Shown one piece after another: positions 19,185 to 27,909 of a DNA stretch of 42,454 nt (position 1 is the first letter of the stretch; each line of letters opens with the position of its first letter). Location: positions 1 to 42,454 of the forward strand of contig CAMVQZ010000009.1 of assembly GCA_947169745.1 (NCBI GenBank), given 5' to 3'. This stretch comes from an uncultured Clostridia bacterium (GTDB taxonomy: Bacteria; Bacillota; Clostridia; Oscillospirales; Acutalibacteraceae). The notes under the pieces are model-generated. The model had not been told where the DNA came from, searched no databases, and was given only the letters and a program-made list of their open reading frames with translations. Position numbers and translations under genes: made by a program.

Positions 19185-20573
19185 TCAGGCGAAATCTGCC
19201 TCGTTTATGGGATCTCCGCACTCAGGACAGAATTTCGGGATCGGCTTGGACATATCGGGCTCATACCCGCACTTATCACACTTTACTTTCCTTGCCTCCG
19301 GCTTCGGCTTGCCGCACTCTGCGCAGAATTTACCGGTGTTTGTTGCTCCGCAGGCACATTTCCATCCGCCAGCTGCTGCAGGCTCCGGCTTCGGCTTGCC
19401 GCAGTCAGCGCAGAACTTTCCTGTGTTGCCGGTCTTGCCGCAAGCGCAAGTCCATCCGCCGGCTGCCGGCTGCTGCATGGGCTGCTGCATGGGCTGCTGC
19501 ATGGGCTGCTGCATCTGCTGCTGCATTGGCTGCTGCATTGGCTGCTGCATCTGCTGCTGCATCTGCATCTGCTGCATATTGGCATTTGAAGCATTATTCA
19601 TAAATCCGCCGGCATAATTCATACCCATTCCCATTCCAAGGAAGCCGGCCATAGAGCCGTTGGCATTTGAACCAGCATCTCTGAGACCTTCGGAAATATT
19701 CTTCTGCATCATTGTCTCTCTCATACCGGCATTATTGAATATAGCGACCTTATTTCTCTCTTTGAGAAGCTCTTTTGTCTCATCATCATAGGAGACTGTG
19801 ATACCAACCTCACAGAGATTGATACCTCTCTTGTTCTCCCATACATCCTTCAGAGAAGCCTTGAGCTCGTCTACCAGCTGGGAATTATACATACCGATCT
19901 GTGAGATCTTTACTCCCTTTGCTGAAAGCTGGGTAAGAGACTGCTGGAGAGCCATCAGGAACTCCTGATCCCATCTCTGGTTTGTGAGGGTCTCCATATT
20001 TACTGTACGGTTATTTGTTACATCAGCGGTTGAAATAATATTCTTATAGAAGCTGAGAGGATCCTTGATCTCAACTGAATATTTACCGAATGCCCTTACA
20101 TTGACATCGATATCATAAACTGCGTCATAGTAGTTTACAGGTGTCTTTGTGCCGAATTTGATACCATCCATAGGCTTGAGGTTGATATAAACAACTCTCT
20201 GGGATGTGGGTGTTACACCTGAGAATTTGAATCTGTTAAATGATTCCTTAAGAGAATCACCAAACTGACCGTTAAAAAGTGAAGGAAGGGAAGAATTCTT
20301 CACCTCGAAATATCCGGGCTCAGCTGTATAATCGACAATAGCTCCTCCGTCAATAAGAAGCATCATCTGATTATCATAAACATGGATAATAGAACCGTTG
20401 GATATTGTATTGTCAGTACCCTTTGTGTTTGTGTTCCGCTTATCGTTTCTTGCTTTAGAAACACCGGGACACATAACTGTATTGTACTCCATGTCGCTCG
20501 GCTCGATGACCTCCAACCAGGTATCGGCAAGCGCTCCGCCGACAGTATTCATTGCTGCCTTGATAATGCCCAT
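19185..20573 (-). CDS. SPFH domain protein with C-terminal zinc ribbons, YdjI-like ('virion core protein' family)
   Basis: MGIIKAAMNTVGGALADTWLEVIEPSDMEYNTVMCPG N-terminus; MQQP-repeat linker; WTCACGKTGNTGKFCADCGKPKP, WKCACGATNTGKFCAECGKPKP, KCDKCGYEPDMSKPIPKFCPECGD. Confidence 0.85.
   Translation of the reverse strand: MGIIKAAMNTVGGALADTWLEVIEPSDMEYNTVMCPGVSKARNDKRNTNTKGTDNTISNGSIIHVYDNQMMLLIDGGAIVDYTAEPGYFEVKNSSLPSLFNGQFGDSLKESFNRFKFSGVTPTSQRVVYINLKPMDGIKFGTKTPVNYYDAVYDIDVNVRAFGKYSVEIKDPLSFYKNIISTADVTNNRTVNMETLTNQRWDQEFLMALQQSLTQLSAKGVKISQIGMYNSQLVDELKASLKDVWENKRGINLCEVGITVSYDDETKELLKERNKVAIFNNAGMRETMMQKNISEGLRDAGSNANGSMAGFLGMGMGMNYAGGFMNNASNANMQQMQMQQQMQQPMQQPMQQQMQQPMQQPMQQPMQQPAAGGWTCACGKTGNTGKFCADCGKPKPEPAAAGGWKCACGATNTGKFCAECGKPKPEARKVKCDKCGYEPDMSKPIPKFCPECGDPINEADFA
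19465..19577 (-). repeat. Low-complexity MQQP-type tandem repeat in the SPFH gene
   Basis: Repeated GGCTGCTGCAT / CTGCTGCAT units of 9-12 bp. Confidence 0.8.
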
Positions 20574-20592
20574 TTGTAAACATCTCCTTAAC

Positions 20593-21408
20593 TTAGAATA
20601 ATTTTGTGGTCATTCTGTTTTTTTCTTTTATATCCGTAAATGTCCATCCAAAGACATCTTCGGTCAGATTTTGTACACCTGTTCCGCAGAATTCGCAGTG
20701 AGTCAGGTGTGAGGAACGCAGCGGCGCTCCGCAGTTTGGACAATTCAGCCCTATAACATCAATGATGCCAGATTCTCTTGCAATTTCAGAATCAAGTATC
20801 CTGGAATAATCAACAACATATACAGTCTCATCTGCAATATCCTTGCTTCCGCTTTTTATCCTTCCCTTTTCATCAGTCACATAGCGGTAGTATCCCACAG
20901 CAGACTGAAAGCGGATAGTGACTATGCCGTTATCCCGGACATATTCACTTATAACAGTCTTATGTATGACTATATTATCAAAGTGAACAACAGTTCCCTG
21001 TGATCTGACATCTGTAATGATCTGATCCGCCCTGTCAACAAGAGAAGGGGCTATAGTCAGCTTTTTAAGCTCCTCTGTGCTGCCGTCCTCAATAGCATTG
21101 AGGTATGTCTTGATAACGGTTTCCACCATAGGCTTTACGGCAGACATCTGCAGATCCGGAAAGTCCTTGTTTATCATCGGCTCGTATATTCTGTCCATAC
21201 CATTCAGCGAAGCCTGATTTTTTCCGACAGCATGAACGTTATCGCTCACATTTCCGCTTCCGAAGCCCGATCCGAAGCCCATTGACTGGATTCGGAATTC
21301 ATTTTTATACTTGTTTATCTTGCCGCGTATATATACAACAAGTCCGATAAGACCAATTACTCCGGCAAGAAAAATACAGGCAATTACAAGCCAAATTACT
21401 GAACCCAT
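20593..21408 (-). CDS. Tim44-like domain membrane protein with C-terminal zinc ribbon
   Basis: N-terminal TM; VKPMVETVIKTYLNAIEDGSTEELKKLTIAPSLVDRADQIITD...FQSAVGYYRYV; CPNCGAPLRSSHLTHCEFCG. Confidence 0.65.
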   Translation of the reverse strand: MGSVIWLVIACIFLAGVIGLIGLVVYIRGKINKYKNEFRIQSMGFGSGFGSGNVSDNVHAVGKNQASLNGMDRIYEPMINKDFPDLQMSAVKPMVETVIKTYLNAIEDGSTEELKKLTIAPSLVDRADQIITDVRSQGTVVHFDNIVIHKTVISEYVRDNGIVTIRFQSAVGYYRYVTDEKGRIKSGSKDIADETVYVVDYSRILDSEIARESGIIDVIGLNCPNCGAPLRSSHLTHCEFCGTGVQNLTEDVFGWTFTDIKEKNRMTTKLF

Positions 21409-21607
21409 TGAAGCACTCTCTCCTAAAATACACGCATAAATACATACATATCGTTATTATTATACTATATTTGAACAGTATTTTCAATAGCGTAATAAAA
21501 TAATATATCATTTTGCACAGTTTTATGATGAAATTTCTGAGTGGATTTTCCCTCTCCTGAGATCTCAGTGATCTAAAATGGATCATAAAAAATGTAAAAA
21601 GGGCATA

Positions 21608-21642
21608 AAAAAGCAGAGACCGGTCTGTGATCTCTGCTTAAT
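21608..21642 (-). terminator. Terminator for the carboxypeptidase gene
   Basis: AAGCAGAGA...TCTCTGCTT stem followed on the minus strand by TTTTT. Confidence 0.75.
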
Positions 21643-21647
21643 AAGTA

Positions 21648-22799
21648 TTATGAAAGTTTTACTGTTACAATAAAGCCGGAAACATTATCACCGGATATCT
21701 CATAGCTGTAATTGACCGGAACGATCACATCTGTGCTATCGGATTGTTCATCGGCGGCGACGTAATACACACACCAGCTGGTGCCGTTTTCGTCATCCAT
21801 TACCAGTGCATTATCCGGGCCGTGGTCGTGAAGAACATCTATGTATTCTTCAAATGCGATGCCCTTGTCGGCAATATATTCAGAATGGGGAGCTCCCACA
21901 TATCTGAAATGCCATGGCTCAAAGCCATAACCTGTGATATCTTCCTTGCCCTTTGGATAGCGGATAATAAAACCGTATTTCCCGCAGTTTTCATTGATCC
22001 AGGAATAATTTCCTTCGCCTTCGTAATTAATACCGGCCTTTCCGCCGTCTGCAAGATCCAGATCCAGGTCAAACGCAAAACCGGTCTGATGCTCGCTGTA
22101 TCCCGGAGGCGCCACCCATTTATCGCTTTCATCATCCATCTCGTCATTGAAAAGAGCAACCTGTGTGTCATAGCTGCGGTATCCGCAGGCGATCATAATA
22201 TCGCTTTCACCGTAAAGAGACTGGAAATCATCCAGCATTGTATTTATATTAGTAATTATATCTCCGGCCACTCCTACAGTATTATCTGAAAGAACATAGC
22301 TGTCGGATTTTTCTTCAAAAATCAGCTTGATGTTTTCACCGTCATATCTTGATGAATAGTCTTTATTGACAAGAACCAGAGATCCGAAACCGATATCTGA
22401 ATCGGTCTTGCTGACTGTCTGTGTTTCTCCAAGAATATCCTTGCCGGACGAACTCACTTTTGTCAGAAGTTTTTTTCCGGAAGAGCCGCTGGTCTCCTTT
22501 TTCGATGACTTACTGCTTTCCGATGAATTTTCCTTCTTTTTATCGGGCTTGCTTTCCTTTTTATCCTTAGATTCAGCGGATGAAGATGCTTCTGCCCCGG
22601 CAACCTGAGATGTTCCCGAACGAAAAGTCTGATATATATATACTATCGAAAAAAGCAAACATGATATCACAAGAACTGTCGCCATAAATGCAAACTGCTG
22701 TCTGAACGGCACCGGCTTACTATAATCTATCCTGTATATATCAGGAAGACGTAAGAAGCTTTTCTTTTCCGGGGTGTTATTGCTATTATTATTATCCAT
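21648..22799 (-). CDS. D-alanyl-D-alanine carboxypeptidase, VanY/M15B family, membrane anchored
   Basis: CGYRSYDTQVALFN...PGYSEHQTGFAFDLDL...WHFRYVGAPHSEYIADKGIAFEEYI; N-terminal TM and Ser/Lys-rich linker. Confidence 0.92.
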   Translation of the reverse strand: MDNNNSNNTPEKKSFLRLPDIYRIDYSKPVPFRQQFAFMATVLVISCLLFSIVYIYQTFRSGTSQVAGAEASSSAESKDKKESKPDKKKENSSESSKSSKKETSGSSGKKLLTKVSSSGKDILGETQTVSKTDSDIGFGSLVLVNKDYSSRYDGENIKLIFEEKSDSYVLSDNTVGVAGDIITNINTMLDDFQSLYGESDIMIACGYRSYDTQVALFNDEMDDESDKWVAPPGYSEHQTGFAFDLDLDLADGGKAGINYEGEGNYSWINENCGKYGFIIRYPKGKEDITGYGFEPWHFRYVGAPHSEYIADKGIAFEEYIDVLHDHGPDNALVMDDENGTSWCVYYVAADEQSDSTDVIVPVNYSYEISGDNVSGFIVTVKLS

Positions 22800-22940
22800 A
22801 CAGTCTCCCTTTCTTGATTTTTCTGCATATCCCTACATATATATAATAATAGGAAATCGGGTACAAAATCAATAATAATTTATTACCAAGTGATTTTTCC
22901 TTTTTTTTTAAAATTGTTGCTTTTGACCAAAACAAATTTT

Positions 22941-22970
22941 AAGCGGTACATATGTCACAATGTACCGCTT
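22941..22970 (-). terminator. Terminator at the end of the pilus operon
   Basis: AAGCGGTACAT...ATGTACCGCTT stem followed on the minus strand by AAAATTTGTTTT. Confidence 0.65.
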
Positions 22971-22981
22971 TGACTACTTAA

Positions 22982-24175
22982 TTATTCGTCTTTTTTATTC
23001 TTCTTTCCGAGAACAATCATCAGAATGACAACAATCAGTGATACTCCTACAACGATACCTGTAATCACAAATATCATTATATCCTGTCCGGTTATCTGCC
23101 ATTCGGGAGTTTCCGACTCTTCCGGAACTGACAACTCAGATTCCTCTGGTGTGGATATCAACTGGCTCTCAGGCTCTGAGCTTTCATATCCTGATTCCTC
23201 CGACACTTCCGTTATAGACTGCGTTTCAGAGGACTCCGGCTTGCTTTCCGCTTCTGAGCTTTCAGTTATTTTACTCTCATTATAGATATCAAGAACCTGA
23301 GGTTCTCCTTCATCCGGAACAAATTTTTCATTTTCTGTTTTTATAGTTCCGCTGACTGAAAGAGTCAGGTCATGAGGAGTGCTGTCAAGAATATAATTCT
23401 CAGGGGCCTTTTCCTCAACAAAACGATAGTCACCGAAGGGAATGCCTGTTACAGTGATCTGTCCGTTTTTATCGGTGGTAAGAGAATCATACTCCTCTCT
23501 CCAGTAGAAATCGCCGGTTTCATCCGTCCCCGTCTCCACATTTTCCGGAACCTTGGAAGCATCCGTATAATAGATCTTATGCCAGAATGAGAAAACTGCA
23601 TCGGCAAGGGGTTCATCTGATTTATTAAGCTTATTGAGTATAATACTCGCTCTGCTTTTTTCCTTCAGATTATCAACATACTTTGCCTTGATATCCAGAT
23701 CATATACCGGCTCTCCGGTCTTTTTATCATTGGTGGGAATGCTGATGATTATATTCTGCACTGTCACAAGCTCGTGGCCTACAGGCTGCATTACAAGATA
23801 CAAGGAATCTGCATCAAGATCTCCGGCCTTAGCATAACCATCCGGATCGATTCTGGCTACTGTGCCGAGTATATCCTTTTCTTTGACATATGCTGCCAGC
23901 GTGTCAGCTGCTGCATAGTGCTCCTTCTCTGTGGTTATGGTACTCAGATCTACACCCAGACCGGAATAGGGAGCATCAAGCTCCATTTTACCGGAGGAAA
24001 GCTTTCCGACCTTTACGATATTAAGGGGTATTCCCTCAAAGCTGCTGTCAACGAGTATATTGACGCTTCCTTTCTGCTGATCTTCAACAGCAGAAGCTGG
24101 AATAAACAGCGACAGACATAAAATACAAAGCGCAAATATTATCGCAGCTGATTTTGTGATGTGATTTCTTTTCAT
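22982..24175 (-). CDS. Minor pilin / SpaA-type Cna_B surface protein
   Basis: Signal peptide, Cna_B-like ...GQITVTGIPFGDYRFVEEKAPENYILD, Ser/Glu-rich stalk, ...PEWQITGQDIMIFVITGIVVGVSLIVVILMIVLGKKNKKDE wall-anchor-like C-terminus. Confidence 0.8.
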   Translation of the reverse strand: MKRNHITKSAAIIFALCILCLSLFIPASAVEDQQKGSVNILVDSSFEGIPLNIVKVGKLSSGKMELDAPYSGLGVDLSTITTEKEHYAAADTLAAYVKEKDILGTVARIDPDGYAKAGDLDADSLYLVMQPVGHELVTVQNIIISIPTNDKKTGEPVYDLDIKAKYVDNLKEKSRASIILNKLNKSDEPLADAVFSFWHKIYYTDASKVPENVETGTDETGDFYWREEYDSLTTDKNGQITVTGIPFGDYRFVEEKAPENYILDSTPHDLTLSVSGTIKTENEKFVPDEGEPQVLDIYNESKITESSEAESKPESSETQSITEVSEESGYESSEPESQLISTPEESELSVPEESETPEWQITGQDIMIFVITGIVVGVSLIVVILMIVLGKKNKKDE

Positions 24176-24190
24176 AGCAATTTCCTCCGA

Positions 24191-25105
24191 TTATCCGGGC
24201 GGGGAGCTGTCCTCGTTTTCTGCCGGTGGCTCCTGCTCCTCTTCCTTAGCCTTTGGTTTCTTTCTCCTGATAACAGGAACAAACAATATGAGTAATATCA
24301 CAAGCAGAACTACAGACACAACGGCAAGTCCGGAATACCAGACTATTGTCCTGAAGGGTATCTGCTGATCTTCTTTATGAACTACAGGCCACGGTTTCGT
24401 GGTCTTCATATCCTGGGTCTTTGACTGCATTCTTGTTCCCCGGACAAGAAGCCTGTGACTGTTTATGCCGTAGGGCGTACAAGTAATGAGGGTAACATGA
24501 TCCTCGTTTTCCTTTATCTGGATATCATCCGTCTCATAGGGAAGTACAGTCTTTATCTGGTCTACCTTATAGCTCAGCACCTTATCAAGAGAATGTATAT
24601 AGAAATAATCTCCGTTTCTGAGCTGGTCAAGATCTGTAAAAAGATTTGCAGAAGGAAGGCCTGTATGACCGGCGAGAACCGAGTGGGTGCTTTTGCCGCC
24701 TACCGGGAGAGATGTACCCTCCATATGACCTACTCCTCTCTGGAGTACATCATCGTCCATTCCGTGAAATATAGGAAGATAGACATTAATCTTGGGTATC
24801 TCTATATATCCGATACTCTCATTTACTGCAAGAAGCTTACTATAATCCAGAGATGAAATCTTTTTACTGTTTCTTTCAGAAAGCGCCTTATTATATTCAT
24901 CAGCGTCCTTCTGCATCATGAATACTGCATTATCTCCCAATTCCTGGATCTTGTTATCGTAGTCATGAATCGTAGTACGGGCGGTGTATTCGCCGTACCA
25001 GTTACTGACAACAGGATACATGAAAAGCCCCAGTCCGGCAAGCAATATCATAAATATACCCACCAGGGGAAGTCTTTTTTTAATCTGTTTCTTCATCGAC
25101 GCCAT
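24191..25105 (-). CDS. Class C sortase
   Basis: HSVLAGHTGLPSANLFTDLDQLRNGD (catalytic His), TLITCTPYGINSHRLLVRGTR (TLxTC Cys and Arg), C-terminal TM. Confidence 0.95.
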   Translation of the reverse strand: MASMKKQIKKRLPLVGIFMILLAGLGLFMYPVVSNWYGEYTARTTIHDYDNKIQELGDNAVFMMQKDADEYNKALSERNSKKISSLDYSKLLAVNESIGYIEIPKINVYLPIFHGMDDDVLQRGVGHMEGTSLPVGGKSTHSVLAGHTGLPSANLFTDLDQLRNGDYFYIHSLDKVLSYKVDQIKTVLPYETDDIQIKENEDHVTLITCTPYGINSHRLLVRGTRMQSKTQDMKTTKPWPVVHKEDQQIPFRTIVWYSGLAVVSVVLLVILLILFVPVIRRKKPKAKEEEQEPPAENEDSSPPG

Positions 25106-25976
25106 TTTCTTCCTCCGGCTCCTCTTTTGCAGCGCTCCTCAGGGATCTCATAAGCCAGATGAGAGCGAAGATATATACTATTATTGAAACTATTACGATC
25201 CCGGCAACAATTGTTATCTGATGTCTTATCTCCTGCCGGAGACCTTCATCTGCTGCATTATCAGTACTTTCGGACACAGTCTGTTCTGTCGGGTTTTCCT
25301 CCGGCTCATAGGGAACCCTTTCTCCCCTGACCAGAAGTCTCTTATCGTTGATACCATAGGGAGTACAGGTAAGGAGGGTACAGTAATCCTTTCCCCTGAC
25401 TATCTCCAGCTTCTTGGTTATATCCGGAGAGACTGTATATATACCGATGACCTTATAGGCAAGGGTTTCATCAAGAACGTGTATATGAAAGACCTCTCCC
25501 TCTTTTACCTGATCCAGCTTTGTGAACATTTCAGCTGTGGGGAGGCCGGTATGGGCAGAAATTACGCTATGGGTGCTTTCTCCTCCCACAGGAAGAGAAG
25601 TATTTTTCAGAACAGCGCAGCCCTTGGCGAGATTATCATCAATTGCTTCATAATAGATAGGAAGATAAACCCCAATAGAGGGAACATCCACATATCCCAG
25701 AACGCCGTTACTGTCACAAAGAGATGTGCCAAGACCGTCGTCGAATTTTCCGTTTGCAAGATTTTCGTTATGCTTGCGGGCATCCTCTTTCATCTGGTAT
25801 ATCTTATCATCCGGAAGATTCCTGACCGTATCCACATAATCTGTTATACTTGTTTTTGAAGATGACAGAGAAATTATATTACTGACCATCGGGTAAAGTA
25901 TAGCCGAAATTCCGGCGAAATAAAGAACCCCGATAGCTATAAATATATATATTTGTTTTGCTTTTCTGGAACTCAA
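25080..25976 (-). CDS. Class C sortase
   Basis: HSVISAHTGLPTAEMFTKLDQVKEGE, TLLTCTPYGINDKRLLVRGER. TTG start with AAAGGA RBS; overlaps the next sortase by 26 nt. Confidence 0.95.
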   Translation of the reverse strand: MSSRKAKQIYIFIAIGVLYFAGISAILYPMVSNIISLSSSKTSITDYVDTVRNLPDDKIYQMKEDARKHNENLANGKFDDGLGTSLCDSNGVLGYVDVPSIGVYLPIYYEAIDDNLAKGCAVLKNTSLPVGGESTHSVISAHTGLPTAEMFTKLDQVKEGEVFHIHVLDETLAYKVIGIYTVSPDITKKLEIVRGKDYCTLLTCTPYGINDKRLLVRGERVPYEPEENPTEQTVSESTDNAADEGLRQEIRHQITIVAGIVIVSIIVYIFALIWLMRSLRSAAKEEPEEENGVDEETD

Positions 25977-26105
25977 GGTAAATATCCTTTCAGGTCGTGT
26001 TTTGCTTTCCGAAACCCCCGGCTCACCGGGAGCTTTGGAAAACCTGCTCCCCCGGAGGAGAGCAGACTTTTTATTTTTTAAGGTGTTCTCAGCTGCGGAA
26101 ATAAA

Positions 26106-27791
26106 TTATTCCTCAACCTTTCTCTTTCTCATATAAACTACGAAGAGGAAGCCAGCGAGAAGAACTACAGCTGCGCCGCCAACTGTGAAGAGAGTTGTAC
26201 CCATTCCACCTGTGCCGGGGAGCTTATCTGCCTCGGGATCAACAACCTTAATTATTTTGTCACCATTTGTTCCGGAAGTTGTTGTATTTGCATCACCAGC
26301 TGTAATATTAAATACTACTGTATCATATGCTGTGCTGGATGTTCCGCTTACTGTAAATGTTGTGGGAGCAACAACCTTGTAGCCTGCAGGAGCAACTGTC
26401 TCAGTGAGCTTATATGTTCCGGGAGCAAGATATCCAAGATCAAAATCACCAGAAGCTGAAGGCTGAACTACGCCTAAAGAAATTTTTGCATTGGTTACAT
26501 TATTCCATACAGTATCGTCGGTTTCGTCCTGCTTTGTAAGCATAAAGGTTGAACCTGCAATTCTTTCGCTAGCATTCTTATACTTTCCAAGTACTATCTT
26601 ACCAACGAATGTATTTACAGTGTCATCGCCTGTTCCATCTCCGCCGCCGGTTGTATAGTTATTTGAATATTCAATGTATGTAGAGTTGGGGTTACCGTTT
26701 CTTGTTGTATTAGTGTCAATATTTGTATTTTTGTCAATTGTCGAAGAACCTTTATTAGTTGCATTATTAACCGCTTCTGTAGCGCCCTTAACAGCATCAG
26801 AGCCGACTGTTGCATTAAATGTAACAACTACAGCCTTATCCTGATTAGCAGCAACAGCAAGATATGCAGTACCAAAAGCTATTGTGAATCCATCTGTTGT
26901 AGTACCTTCTGATGTAACAGGTGTATAGGTTATATTTGTAACACCGGTCTTAACTGCGCCATTCTCGATAACTGTAGTACCGCCAACTGTAACATTTACA
27001 GAGCTTTTTACAATATCAATACCATCTGATGGGTCATCGTAAATTGTGAAAGCTTTCTGAGGTGTAACACCAGTTGCGTATGCAGGAGTTTTTGTCGAAA
27101 TCTGATATGAAACAGTAGAGCCTATCTCAGCCATACAAGAATCAGCATTTGTCTCTGCGATAGTAGTTCCATCTGACTGTGTTACTCCCGTAATTGACTT
27201 ATCAACTGTAATACCAGCGGCCTTAGGGGTAACATTTGCATTTCCCGTGGAATCTAACTCATATGAAGCCAGAGTAGGCTGAACCTCTTTTGTATTACTG
27301 CTACCGGGCTCGGTAACAATAAGATAATAACCTACAGGCTGACCATCGTCGTTTGAGAACAAATTAATAGCTGTTCCGGTGGAGTTATTCTCAGATTTAT
27401 TTGTAAAAGTCGTTTTGTGAGTCTGCAGATATATTGCAAGCTCATGAACCTGGTCAGCAGTAAGAGATGAAATGGATATCTGATTTGCATCTGCTGTTCC
27501 AAATACTACAGGTTTCTGAACGCCGCTTACAGCTACAGTCGGTGCCACACTATTAAGCCATGACCAACTACCGTCTGCGTTACGGGTAGCAACCTGGTAT
27601 ATTCCAACCTTTGCACCAGTATCAGTAGTTGTGCCATCGTCATTTAACATATTAGCAACTGTAACAGTTTTAACTTTAGCAGGTGTCTCGCCATCAACAG
27701 CACTACCTGTAAGAGCTGTAGCAGCTCCCATTGAGAGAAGCATAGCCATTGAAAGAACTGCTACGCCGGCTCTTTTAAAAGTCTTTTTCAT
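26106..27791 (-). CDS. Major pilin, isopeptide-forming fimbrial shaft protein
   Basis: Signal peptide; pilin-type domains; Cna_B-like GYLAPGTYKLTETVAPAGYKVV; LPGTG sorting signal + TM + RKRKVEE. Confidence 0.92.
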   Translation of the reverse strand: MKKTFKRAGVAVLSMAMLLSMGAATALTGSAVDGETPAKVKTVTVANMLNDDGTTTDTGAKVGIYQVATRNADGSWSWLNSVAPTVAVSGVQKPVVFGTADANQISISSLTADQVHELAIYLQTHKTTFTNKSENNSTGTAINLFSNDDGQPVGYYLIVTEPGSSNTKEVQPTLASYELDSTGNANVTPKAAGITVDKSITGVTQSDGTTIAETNADSCMAEIGSTVSYQISTKTPAYATGVTPQKAFTIYDDPSDGIDIVKSSVNVTVGGTTVIENGAVKTGVTNITYTPVTSEGTTTDGFTIAFGTAYLAVAANQDKAVVVTFNATVGSDAVKGATEAVNNATNKGSSTIDKNTNIDTNTTRNGNPNSTYIEYSNNYTTGGGDGTGDDTVNTFVGKIVLGKYKNASERIAGSTFMLTKQDETDDTVWNNVTNAKISLGVVQPSASGDFDLGYLAPGTYKLTETVAPAGYKVVAPTTFTVSGTSSTAYDTVVFNITAGDANTTTSGTNGDKIIKVVDPEADKLPGTGGMGTTLFTVGGAAVVLLAGFLFVVYMRKRKVEE

Positions 27792-27909
27792 AAAAAATAC
27801 CTCCAATATTATCATAATATTTCTTCCGGGTCTTGCCCAACACCTCCGCCGCCCCCGGAACGAAGCAGACGGTGTGTTTTATGCGTACAATTTTCAGGAA
27901 CAGAATTAC

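Noticed and set aside
19031-19617. Plus-strand Cys/Ala-rich ORFs (CCMGCCMGCCMGCC, AAAWAAAWAAASAAALA)
   Set aside because: Antisense frames of the MQQP microsatellite in the SPFH gene.
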